Below are positions 9,233 to 16,709 of a DNA stretch of 34,403 bases, piece by piece. The notes beneath the pieces are model-generated. The model searched no databases and was not told where the DNA came from. It was given only the letters and a program-made list of their open reading frames with translations. Every line of letters begins with the position of its first letter. The stretch's first letter is position 1. The stretch is from Labilithrix sp. GTDB lineage: Bacteria > Myxococcota > Polyangia > Polyangiales > Polyangiaceae. The DNA lies in NCBI GenBank assembly GCA_028287035.1, contig JAQBQL010000132.1:1-34403 (forward strand), in the 5' to 3' direction. Made by a program: the position numbers and the translations under genes.

Positions 9233-9238
9233 TACGAT
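9233..9238 (+). promoter_or_regulatory. Possible -10 element (TACGAT) 8 bases before a lipoprotein start
   Basis: TACGAT lies 8 bases before the ATG at 9247, with no Shine-Dalgarno in between, so the transcript may be leaderless. No good -35 is visible. A similar TACGAT occurs at 2008-2013, upstream of the Ser/Thr kinase start. Confidence 0.25.
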
Positions 9239-9246
9239 CGCTGGCG

Positions 9247-9774
9247 ATGCTGATCGCCCGCGCCTGCGCTCGCCTGTCGACCTTCCTCGTGCCCGCAGTG
9301 CTCCTCTGCAGTGCCGGCGCGGCCGTGGTCGCCTGTGACAACGAGGGACCCTCGACCATCGGCGGCCCGGGTCCGGGCGCGAGCAGCAGCGGCACGCCCG
9401 CGGGGCAGCCTCGCTCCTTCCGTACCGACGTCATCCCGGTGCTCACGAACACGTGCGCGGTCAGCTCGTGCCATGGCGACCGCAGCGGCAATCCGGGCGT
9501 CGGCATCTTCCTGCCGCTCGGCGATCCCGACGGGATCTACGCCGATCTGATGAAGGAGAGCGTCGAGGCCAAGGGCGCCAGGTTCGTCGTCCCTCGCGAC
9601 GCGAGCAAGAGCTACCTGTTCGCGAAGCTCACGGGCGACATGTCCGCGTACGTCTCCGCCTGCGGCTCTTCGGGCTGCGGGCAGGTGATGCCGCCGCCGC
9701 CGATCGCGCGCCTCTCGGCCGCGGAGCTCGAGACCGTCCGCCTGTGGATCACCGAAGGCGCCGTCGACAACTGA
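9247..9774 (+). CDS. Lipoprotein with cytochrome c-like CX4CH motif
   Basis: A 175-aa exported protein. An N-terminal hydrophobic stretch ends in VVAC (Cys at about residue 30), a good lipobox, followed by a Gly/Ser/Pro linker. From about residue 57 it resembles the short cytochrome-like domains common in myxobacterial and planctomycete secreted proteins: a VIPVLTNTCAVSSCHG segment, a later CGSSGCGQVMPPPP segment, and a terminal LSAAELETVRLWITEGA helix. The first Cys pair is CX4CH, not the canonical CXXCH, so covalent haem attachment is uncertain. The second Cys pair could instead form a disulfide. Electron transfer or haem binding is possible but not established. It is convergent with the next gene, 12 bases between stops. 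Confidence 0.8.
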   Translation: MLIARACARLSTFLVPAVLLCSAGAAVVACDNEGPSTIGGPGPGASSSGTPAGQPRSFRTDVIPVLTNTCAVSSCHGDRSGNPGVGIFLPLGDPDGIYADLMKESVEAKGARFVVPRDASKSYLFAKLTGDMSAYVSACGSSGCGQVMPPPPIARLSAAELETVRLWITEGAVDN

Positions 9775-9786
9775 GACGGGCGGCGG

Positions 9787-11886
9787 CTACTCGCTCGCCT
9801 TGATCTTCGGGATGCGCGCGGACGACGTCTTGCGGTGCGAGCCGGACACGGTGACGGCCGGCGGAGGCAGCGAGCCCGCGCGCAGCACCTGACCGTCGGT
9901 GACGATCTCGACGCCGACCGTCCGGCAGCGGCGGACCAGCCGATCGAGGTCGACCTGGGATGACACGAGCAGCCCGCCGGCGGGGGAGGGCTCGAGGAAC
10001 AGCTCGGAGGTCGAGCGGCGCGTGCGGAGCAGCTCGCGCACGTTGCCGTCGTCGACCCAGAGAAACCCGCTGCAAGCGACGTACGAGCCGCGACCGACGA
10101 CCACGCTCGCGGCGGCGAGCGTTCGCGAGAGCGACTCGGGTAGGGGCGCGAGCGCCTCGATGCGCTGGCGGAGCGCGTCCGCCTCGTAGCCGGCGGAGAG
10201 AGCGCGCGCGAGCGTCTGCGGGGCGACCACGAGATCGAGCGTCTCGGCGGCGCGGCCCACGTCGACGAACCCGAAGATGCCGAAGATGGAGCTCACCTTG
10301 GCGCCCGGCCCGAGCCGGAGGACGTGCGTGTCGAGGAACTTGGACGGCGTCCCGTCGTGCGCGGGCACCTTGTCGGCGACCAGCGCGCGCCCACGCGGCG
10401 TGAGGCGCAGCGCGATCTGCGGCTCGTCTCCCGCGCCGTCGTCCTCCCCGATGTCGAGGATGCCGAGCGCCGGCAGGCTGTCCATGATGATGCGCCGCGC
10501 GACCTCCATCGGAGCCACCGGCGGCACCGCGGCGCGCTCGGCCCACCGGCGGAGGAGGCGCTCGACGCCAGGGATGCGGTGGTCGGTGCGCAGGTAACCC
10601 TCGAGGCTCGCCCACGGGATCCAGCGGCCTTCACCGAGCTCACGCAGCGCCTCGAGCACGAGATCGCGGACGACGCCGCTCGCGCTGGAGTCACGCTGAT
10701 CGGCGGGCAGCCGCAGCATCTCGGGATCGCTGCGCGCCTCGTCCCACGCGCCGCCGCGATGCCAGGCGAGGAAGAGCAGACGGGACAGCTCGTGCAGCTG
10801 CAGCGATCCGGGCGGGGCGCTCGGGCTGATCGCCGATGCGTCCCAGAGACCGATGGCGCGCGAGAGGGCGACGGCGAGCGCCACGGCCGAAGGCTCGCGG
10901 CCGAAGCGCGTCGCGAGCTTCGCCACGAGCGACTTCGGAGTTCCGATGCCGGGCCGCACCTCGTTGCCCGGCTCGCGGACGGCGAGGGCGAGCGCCATCG
11001 CGAACGCGCCAGGGTCGAGCGAGAAGCGCGCGCGTCGCGGGGCGTGATCGCCGGAGAGCACGAACGTCTTGACCTGCTCGCGGCGCTCCTCGCGCTCCTC
11101 GTGGCGCGCGCGGCCGATGATCTTCGCGACCTCGGTCGGCACCACGTGCCGGTTCGGATGCATCGGGATGAGCAGGCCGCGCCGCTCGAGCGAGAAGCCG
11201 ACCCCGCGCCGCGACGGCGTTGCGCCCGACGCGGAGCGCAGGCGGAGCGGCTCGCGTTCGAGCTCGAGGAGCTCCTCGGTGTCGACCTCGCCGCCGAGCA
11301 TCTCCACGCCGGCGAGCACGCGGCGTTCGGTGGCGCTCAGCTTCTCGAGCTCCGCCTCGAGCGTGTCGGGCTCGGACAGGATCTCCCACGCCGCCTCGAG
11401 CGACAGCGCGATCGGCGGGGTCGCCGGGCGACCGAGATAGTGGCCAGCGATGGCGCTCACGGTCTCGAACGGCGCCTGCGCGAGCAGGGCGCGGATGCCG
11501 CGCGGGTCCTCGCCCTCCCAGGAGCGCAGCTGCACGAGGTACGCGGCGGGGAAGAGGAGCTCGACCTGCGATTTCCCCTCTGAGCGCGCGAAGAGGATGC
11601 CGCGTTCGACGAGCGGCTGGAGCGCGGGGGGCACCGCCGTCACGACCAGCGTCCCGCGCGCCTCGGCGACGCGGTGGAGGAGCTCGATGCTCGCCGCGGG
11701 AAGGCGGCTCGGGTCGCGGAGGTCGGGCAGCGCGACGAGCGCACGCGCCACCTGCTGCGGCGGGTCGAGCCGCTTGGCAGGATCGATCCGCACGCCGAGG
11801 CGCGAGACGAGCGAGCTCAGCTCGGCATCGGGGAGCGCCTTGAGGATGTCTACGAGGCGCAGCGGCTTGTGGGAGCGAGCAGCCAA
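9787..11886 (-). CDS. XPB/Ssl2 N-terminal-like (helicase-associated) protein without motor motifs
   Basis: A 699-aa cytoplasmic protein. The start is TTG at 11886, with GAGGCGAT about 4 bases upstream and no in-frame ATG or GTG nearby. The first approximately 280 residues are helical, with repeated winged-helix-like segments (LVSRLGVRIDP, LSATERRVLAGVEMLGGEV). The C-terminal part (about 520-670) resembles the XPB/Ssl2 N-terminal helicase-associated domain: a VSSIFGIFGFVDVGR segment, a DLVVAPQTLARALSAG segment and a final VDLDRLVRRCRTVGVEIV stretch. I find no Walker A (GxGKT/S) or DEAD/DEAH box, so it is not itself a helicase. Actinobacterial proteins of this type occur near an XPB helicase, but none is present here. 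DNA repair or transcription-coupled processing is inferred only from the domain. It is divergent from the methyltransferase gene, 77 bases apart. Confidence 0.72.
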   Translation of the reverse strand: MAARSHKPLRLVDILKALPDAELSSLVSRLGVRIDPAKRLDPPQQVARALVALPDLRDPSRLPAASIELLHRVAEARGTLVVTAVPPALQPLVERGILFARSEGKSQVELLFPAAYLVQLRSWEGEDPRGIRALLAQAPFETVSAIAGHYLGRPATPPIALSLEAAWEILSEPDTLEAELEKLSATERRVLAGVEMLGGEVDTEELLELEREPLRLRSASGATPSRRGVGFSLERRGLLIPMHPNRHVVPTEVAKIIGRARHEEREERREQVKTFVLSGDHAPRRARFSLDPGAFAMALALAVREPGNEVRPGIGTPKSLVAKLATRFGREPSAVALAVALSRAIGLWDASAISPSAPPGSLQLHELSRLLFLAWHRGGAWDEARSDPEMLRLPADQRDSSASGVVRDLVLEALRELGEGRWIPWASLEGYLRTDHRIPGVERLLRRWAERAAVPPVAPMEVARRIIMDSLPALGILDIGEDDGAGDEPQIALRLTPRGRALVADKVPAHDGTPSKFLDTHVLRLGPGAKVSSIFGIFGFVDVGRAAETLDLVVAPQTLARALSAGYEADALRQRIEALAPLPESLSRTLAAASVVVGRGSYVACSGFLWVDDGNVRELLRTRRSTSELFLEPSPAGGLLVSSQVDLDRLVRRCRTVGVEIVTDGQVLRAGSLPPPAVTVSGSHRKTSSARIPKIKASE

Positions 11887-11950
11887 GAGATCGCCTCGAT
11901 GCTACTCCAATCCCCGCCCGATGCACGCGCCGACGCGCGCTCGCCTCGTG

Positions 11951-11956
11951 TAAGCT
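11951..11956 (+). promoter_or_regulatory. Possible -10 element (TAAGCT) upstream of the methyltransferase
   Basis: TAAGCT ends 7 bases before the ATG at 11964, with no Shine-Dalgarno. The spacing matches what a leaderless message would need. No clear -35 is seen in this 77-base divergent region. Confidence 0.25.
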
Positions 11957-11963
11957 CCGCGTC

Positions 11964-13478
11964 ATGACCGCTCGCCGCTCCTCGCGTGCGCGTTCGCAAG
12001 CAGCCGCGGCGCCAGCGGCGGCCCGGGACGACGGCGTGAGGCTCGTGTGGCCGGGACGCACGTGGCGCATGGATCACGAGGACCCCGGTCTCGTCGAGCC
12101 GCGCCGCGTCGCGTGCGGATCACCTGCGTCGCGCGGAGGCCTGCGCGTCTGCACGCGTCCGTTCGATGTCACCCCGCCGAGCGCGTCATCGGTCGGCGCC
12201 CCTCCGGCGCGCATCGTTCGCGGTGACGTCCTCGACCTCGTCGACACGCTCATCGCCGAAGGCGCCTCCCGCTCCGTGGAGCTCGTCTACGTGGATCCCC
12301 CCTATGCCTCCGACCGGGACTACGTGGCCGAGGCGCGTCTCGATGGATCCGCGGACGGGCGCGTCGTACGCACACCCGCGTATGCCGACACGTGGGGGAC
12401 GCAGCGCGGCGGCCTCGGCGCCTACCTCGACATGCTGGCGCCGCGGCTCGATGCGCTCGTGTCGCTGCTCGCGCCGTCGGGCACCATCTGGGTGCACGTC
12501 GACTGGCGCGCCTCGTACCTGGTCCGCGCGATCCTCGACGAGATCCTCGGCCGCGAGCAGTTCCTGAACGAGATCGTGTGGCGCCGCGCGCCCAACCTGG
12601 GACGACAGGCGACGAGCGGCCAGTTCGGGCGCACCCTCGACACCATCGTGGTCTACGGCCGTCCCGGCGCGAAGATCGTGCCGCCGACGCGCCTCGAGCC
12701 CATCGAGCCAGCGGCGATCCGGCAGGACGAGCAGGGTCGCTACTTCACGAGCGCGCCGCGCGGCGACTACACCGACGCGTCGATCGCGAAGCTCGACGCC
12801 GAAGGACGCGTGCACCGCACCGCGTCGGGCCGCGTCTACATCAAGTACTTCCTCGTCCAGGACGCCGCCGGCGTGTGGTGCCGCGAGCGGCGCGTCGACG
12901 CGCTCTGGACCGACGTCGCGCCGCTCCGTCACGCCGCCGCCTCCGAGCGCACCGGCTATCCGACGCAGAAGCCGCTCGCGCTCCTCGAGCGGATCATCCG
13001 GGCCGCGAGCCGCGAAGGTGACCTCGTGGTCGACGCGTTCGGCGGCAGCGGCACGACCGCGGTGGCGGCGCATGCGCTCGGCCGGCGCGTCGTCGTCTCC
13101 GACCGGAGCCCGGTCGCCATCGCCACCGCGCGCGCCAGGCTGCTCCGCGCCGGCGCTGCGGTGCGTGTCGAGCACGTGCCCGCCGGGCCCGCCTGTTCGC
13201 CGCCCGTTCCCGGCGCCGTCCCGCACGAGGCGCGCATCGAGGGCGACGACCTCTTCGTCGCGCTCGCCGCCACCGAGGAGCCGATGGCCTGGGCGATCGG
13301 CACCTTCGAAGGCGACGTCTTCGAGGCGGCCTGGCACGCCGAGCGCGTTCTCGGCAGCAAGGCTGCGCCCGCGCAGCGTCAGGCCTCGCTCCGCGCGGGC
13401 GCCACGTACTTCGTCCGCACCTGGGGCGACGACGGCACTGTGACCACTTCTCCCCTCGACCTCGGAGCCCGCTCGTGA
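11964..13478 (+). CDS. Site-specific DNA methyltransferase (beta-class N4/N6 type)
   Basis: A 504-aa DNA methyltransferase that would transfer a methyl group from SAM to an exocyclic amine of adenine or cytosine. The catalytic motif DPPY is at 111-114, preceded by VELVYV. Motif I comes later, as VVDAFGGSGTTAVAAHALGR (355-374), followed by VVVSDRSP. DPPY before FxGxG is the beta-class order. TGYPTQKP at 330-337 and the conserved WRRAPNLGRQA segment (206-216) fit the Type III/solitary N6-adenine subgroup. The N-terminal 80 residues and the last 100 residues match no family I recognise; the tail has a repeated ATYFVRTW-like beta flavour. No restriction endonuclease gene adjoins it, so it looks solitary. 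Its stop overlaps the next start by 4 bases (GTGA), implying translational coupling to the HD protein. Confidence 0.9.
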   Translation: MTARRSSRARSQAAAAPAAARDDGVRLVWPGRTWRMDHEDPGLVEPRRVACGSPASRGGLRVCTRPFDVTPPSASSVGAPPARIVRGDVLDLVDTLIAEGASRSVELVYVDPPYASDRDYVAEARLDGSADGRVVRTPAYADTWGTQRGGLGAYLDMLAPRLDALVSLLAPSGTIWVHVDWRASYLVRAILDEILGREQFLNEIVWRRAPNLGRQATSGQFGRTLDTIVVYGRPGAKIVPPTRLEPIEPAAIRQDEQGRYFTSAPRGDYTDASIAKLDAEGRVHRTASGRVYIKYFLVQDAAGVWCRERRVDALWTDVAPLRHAAASERTGYPTQKPLALLERIIRAASREGDLVVDAFGGSGTTAVAAHALGRRVVVSDRSPVAIATARARLLRAGAAVRVEHVPAGPACSPPVPGAVPHEARIEGDDLFVALAATEEPMAWAIGTFEGDVFEAAWHAERVLGSKAAPAQRQASLRAGATYFVRTWGDDGTVTTSPLDLGARS

Positions 13479-14800
13479 TCCTCCGCGACGCAGTCCACGG
13501 CCTCGTCTCCTTCGAAAGCGACGAAGAGCTCGTCATCCCCCGCCTCATGGACACGCCGGAGGTGCAGCGCCTGCGGCGGATCCGGCAGCTCGGCGTCGCC
13601 TCGGTCGCCTTCCCGGGCGCAGAGCACACGCGGTTCGCCCACGCGATCGGCGCGGCGCACGTCATGAAGCTGCTGCTCTCGAGGCTCCGCCAGATCCACG
13701 GCGAGCTCCCGTTCTGGCAACAGGTGACGAGCGAGCGCGCGCAGGACGCGCTCGCGGCGGCATTCCTCCACGACGTCGGGCACGGGCCGCTCTCGCACCT
13801 CTTCGAGGACGCGATCCCGGGCACCGCGCACCACGAGGAGTGGACCGAACGCATCATCCTCGACGCCTCGACGGGCGTGCACCAGGTGCTGATCAGCATC
13901 GACCCGCACATGCCCGAGCGCGTGGCAGCGCTCGTTCGCGGCGAGCACCCGCTGCCGTACCTCGCGCGCGCGGTCAGCGGAACGCTCGACGTCGATCGCT
14001 GCGACTACCTCCTCCGCGACGCGCACTCGACGGGCGTGCGCTACGGGGTCTTCGACCTCGACTGGCTGTTCCGCAGCCTCCGCTTCCAGCCCGCCGAGGT
14101 GCGGCGGTCCCTGCCGGGCGGTCCGTCATCGGGGATGGCGCAGGCGCCGGGGCTCGCGATCGACGGGTCGAAGGGCCTCCCCGCGATCGAGGCGTTCCTC
14201 CTCGCGCGGCTCTTCATGTTCCAGCAGGTGTACCTGCACAAGGCGACGCGCTCCGCCGAGTGGATGATCCGCACCGTGCTGGGCAAGGCGAGCTCCCTCA
14301 TCGCCGAGGGTCATCGGCTGCCCGGGACGCCTCGCGGCATCGAGCTCTCGGCCCACGGCGCGCCGCCGTCGCTCGGCGACTACCTCGCCATGGACGACGC
14401 CGAGGTCTCGGTGGCGATGCATGCGTGGGAGTCGTCGGCCGACCCGGGCCTCGCCGACCTCTGCAAGCGCGTCCGCGCACGGAGCCTGTTCAAGACGTAC
14501 GAGCTCCACGGCGAGCAGGCGCTGCCCGAGGGCCGCGCGCAGGCGCTCGCGATCGCGCGTGACGTGGCTGCCGCGCGCGGCTTCGATCCGGATCTCTACG
14601 TCGCGCTCGATGTCGCGAGCGACACGCCGTTCGGCGGCGAGGCCGAGCCGCTGATGGTCGTCTACGCGAAGGGCCCGGCGCGGCCGCTGAGCGACGTCTC
14701 CTTCCTCCTGGCGCGGCTCGCGGGACAGGTCATGTCGCGGGTCAGGCTGATCGTCGCGCCCGAGCTGCGCGACGACATCACCCGGGCGCTCGGGGCGTAG
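13475..14800 (+). CDS. HD-domain phosphohydrolase (SAMHD1/YwfO-like, dNTPase family)
   Basis: A 441-aa HD-superfamily enzyme with a GTG start inside the methyltransferase stop. It opens with RDAVHG and an LMDTPEVQRLRRIRQLG segment, the usual start of the COG1078/SAMHD1-type family. Metal ligands are visible: EHTRFAHAIG at 50-59 (His56), HDVGHGPLSH at 99-108 (the HD pair), and DVDRCDYLLRD at 172-182 with the final Asp. Related proteins hydrolyse dNTPs to deoxynucleosides and triphosphate, often with allosteric nucleotide control. The length matches B. subtilis YwfO (about 430 aa). Substrate specificity cannot be read from the sequence. Coupling to a DNA methyltransferase is unusual and suggests a shared job in nucleotide or DNA surveillance (inference). 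Confidence 0.9.
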   Translation: MILRDAVHGLVSFESDEELVIPRLMDTPEVQRLRRIRQLGVASVAFPGAEHTRFAHAIGAAHVMKLLLSRLRQIHGELPFWQQVTSERAQDALAAAFLHDVGHGPLSHLFEDAIPGTAHHEEWTERIILDASTGVHQVLISIDPHMPERVAALVRGEHPLPYLARAVSGTLDVDRCDYLLRDAHSTGVRYGVFDLDWLFRSLRFQPAEVRRSLPGGPSSGMAQAPGLAIDGSKGLPAIEAFLLARLFMFQQVYLHKATRSAEWMIRTVLGKASSLIAEGHRLPGTPRGIELSAHGAPPSLGDYLAMDDAEVSVAMHAWESSADPGLADLCKRVRARSLFKTYELHGEQALPEGRAQALAIARDVAAARGFDPDLYVALDVASDTPFGGEAEPLMVVYAKGPARPLSDVSFLLARLAGQVMSRVRLIVAPELRDDITRALGA

Positions 14801-14805
14801 AGCCG

Positions 14806-15444
14806 ATGATCAGGTCGTGCCTTGCCGCGGCGATCGGGCTCGCGGCGGCGCTCCTCCCGGGCGCCGCGGGGGCGGCGGGCGCTCCCGACACCTCGTACGA
14901 GCGGCTCGAGGGCGATCTGTCGGTTGCCGGCGCGGTGGGCGCGACGTTCGGACCACGCGCTCCTCGTGCGGCGCTCGACCTTCGCCTCCGTTACCTGTGG
15001 ACCGCGGGGATCTTCGTCACCTACGATGACGGGCCGTTGCTCGGCAGCGCCGCCGAGCCGCGCCGCGCCCTCGCCATCGGGGCCGAGCTGCGCCCGCTCT
15101 TCCTCGCGCGGTGGCTGCAGGGCAAGGAGACGGGCCATCCTCGTCTCGATCTCGCCATCGACTCGCTGGGGCTCGAGCTCGGGGCGGTCTTCCAGCAGCC
15201 CGCGGGCGAGAGCTTCGGCAGCAAGCCGGGCCTGCAGGCCGGCCTCGGGCTCACGATCCCCTTCTTTCCGCGGGCGAGCGGCCTCGTGATCGGTCTGCAC
15301 GGCGGCGCGCGCTGGAGCAACGCCATGCTGTCCGGCCGCGACGCCGAGACTCCTTCGGATCGGTCCCTCTTCGGACTCGTCACGGTCGGCTGGCAGCAGG
15401 CGTTCGGCGGGAACGTCGTCGATCTGGGCGACCGCGCCCCGTGA
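14806..15444 (+). CDS. Small secreted, probably outer-membrane beta-barrel-type protein
   Basis: A 212-aa protein that I do not recognise as a named family. A signal peptide (about residues 1-23, ending GAAGA) is followed by alternating hydrophobic/polar stretches such as ALDLRLRYLWTAGIFVTYDD, LAIGAELRPLFLARWL, the GLQAGLGLTIPFF segment and a final GLVTVGWQQAFGG strand. These look like beta-hairpins of a small outer-membrane barrel. It starts 5 bases after the HD gene stop. Its own stop overlaps the glycerate kinase start by 4 bases, so it sits inside the operon. Function unknown. Confidence 0.7.
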   Translation: MIRSCLAAAIGLAAALLPGAAGAAGAPDTSYERLEGDLSVAGAVGATFGPRAPRAALDLRLRYLWTAGIFVTYDDGPLLGSAAEPRRALAIGAELRPLFLARWLQGKETGHPRLDLAIDSLGLELGAVFQQPAGESFGSKPGLQAGLGLTIPFFPRASGLVIGLHGGARWSNAMLSGRDAETPSDRSLFGLVTVGWQQAFGGNVVDLGDRAP

Positions 15445-16673
15445 TCGCGCGGGGCGGGCTGCTCCGGATGTTCCGGGAGGCGCTCGCCGAGCTCGACCTC
15501 CGCCCGCGCGTCGCCGCCGCCCTCGGCGCGGCTCCCCGGCGCGAGGCGCACGTCATCGCGATCGGCAAGGCAGCCCCGGCGATGGCGGCGGGCGCCCTCG
15601 ATCGATGGGGCGAAGCGATCACGCGCTGCCTCGTGGTCGCGCCCGACGGCACGAGCATCGAGGCTCTTCGCAGAGAGGCGATCGCTGCCGCGGTGGAGCC
15701 CACGATCCTTCGCGCGGCGCATCCCTGGCCGGATCGCCGGAGCGTCCGCGCCGGCGAGGCATGTCTCGAGGCCGCGGCGCGCGCCGGGGCGGCGGGTGCA
15801 GCGCTCCTCGTCCTCGTGTCGGGCGGAGCGTCGGCGCTCGTGTGCGCTCCGAGCGCCGGCCTCACGCTCCGCGAGAAGCAGGCGATCACGAGGGCGCTCC
15901 TTCGCTCGGGCGCGTCGATCGGCGAGGTCAACGTCGTACGGAAGCACCTGTCGCGCGTGAAGGGCGGGGGACTGCTGCGCGCCGCCCGAGGCGCGGCGGT
16001 CACGACGCTCGTCGCGAGCGACATCGTGGGGGGCACCGTGAGCGACGTGGGCTCGGGCCCCTCGGTCCCGGACCCGACCACCGTGGCCGAGGCCCGCGCG
16101 GTGCTCCGTCGCCGCTCCCCCGAGCACCTTCACGTTTCCCTCGCGCGTTCGTTCTCGGGGGGCTCGGCGGCCCGCGAGAAGATCGTCGCCGCCCCGGAGC
16201 TGCTCGCGAAGGCGCTCGCGGGCCGGCTTCGGGGGCAGGGGCTCGACGCACGCGTACTGCCTTCGTCCGCCGCCCCGGTCGAGGAGCTCGCCGCCGAGTA
16301 TCTGAACCGCAGCCGCGGTCCCATCGTCCTCGTCCGCGCCGCGGAGCCCTCGGTCGCGTTGCCGGCGCGCGCCGGAGCGGGCGGCCGTTCCGCGCACCTC
16401 GCGGCGCTCGTGGGACGAGGGCTCGCCGGGTCCCGTCGCGTGCTCTTCGCGGCGCTCGCCAGCGACGGCGTCGACGGCTCGAGCGAGACGGGCGGCGCCG
16501 TGGTCGATTCACGCTTCGCCGCGCGCGCTGCCGAGCGCCTCGGCGAAACAGCCCTGGACCGCGCCCTCGCCCGCTTCGACACGGGCCCGCTGCACCACGC
16601 GCTCGGCACCGCAGTGCCTTCGTCGCCCACCGGCCACAACCTGGCGGACGTGCACGTCCTCGTGGCCGGCTGA
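15441..16673 (+). CDS. Glycerate 2-kinase (MOFRL family)
   Basis: A 410-aa kinase predicted to phosphorylate D-glycerate to 2-phosphoglycerate, linking serine, tartrate or glyoxylate breakdown to lower glycolysis. The GTG at 15441 overlaps the preceding stop as GTGA; other in-frame starts lie far upstream inside the previous gene. Motifs: AIGKAAPAMAAGAL at 40-53 (Lys43), VSGGASALVCAP at 126-137, a VNVVRKHLSRVKGG stretch at 163-176, SDIVGGTVSDVGSGPSVPDP at 193-212, and ASDGVDGSSETGGAVVD in the C-terminal half. The MOFRL-type ending is TGHNLADVHVL. The family usually has TGTNVxD here, so the His is a small variation. Length is normal. Confidence 0.93.
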   Translation: MIARGGLLRMFREALAELDLRPRVAAALGAAPRREAHVIAIGKAAPAMAAGALDRWGEAITRCLVVAPDGTSIEALRREAIAAAVEPTILRAAHPWPDRRSVRAGEACLEAAARAGAAGAALLVLVSGGASALVCAPSAGLTLREKQAITRALLRSGASIGEVNVVRKHLSRVKGGGLLRAARGAAVTTLVASDIVGGTVSDVGSGPSVPDPTTVAEARAVLRRRSPEHLHVSLARSFSGGSAAREKIVAAPELLAKALAGRLRGQGLDARVLPSSAAPVEELAAEYLNRSRGPIVLVRAAEPSVALPARAGAGGRSAHLAALVGRGLAGSRRVLFAALASDGVDGSSETGGAVVDSRFAARAAERLGETALDRALARFDTGPLHHALGTAVPSSPTGHNLADVHVLVAG

Positions 16674-16709
16674 GCGGCTAGCGCTCGCGAGTCACGCCCG
16701 CGTCAATCA

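Noticed and set aside
16674..16709. Terminator between the convergent glycerate kinase and the membrane-protein gene
   Set aside because: Only short, imperfect inverted repeats and no T-run.
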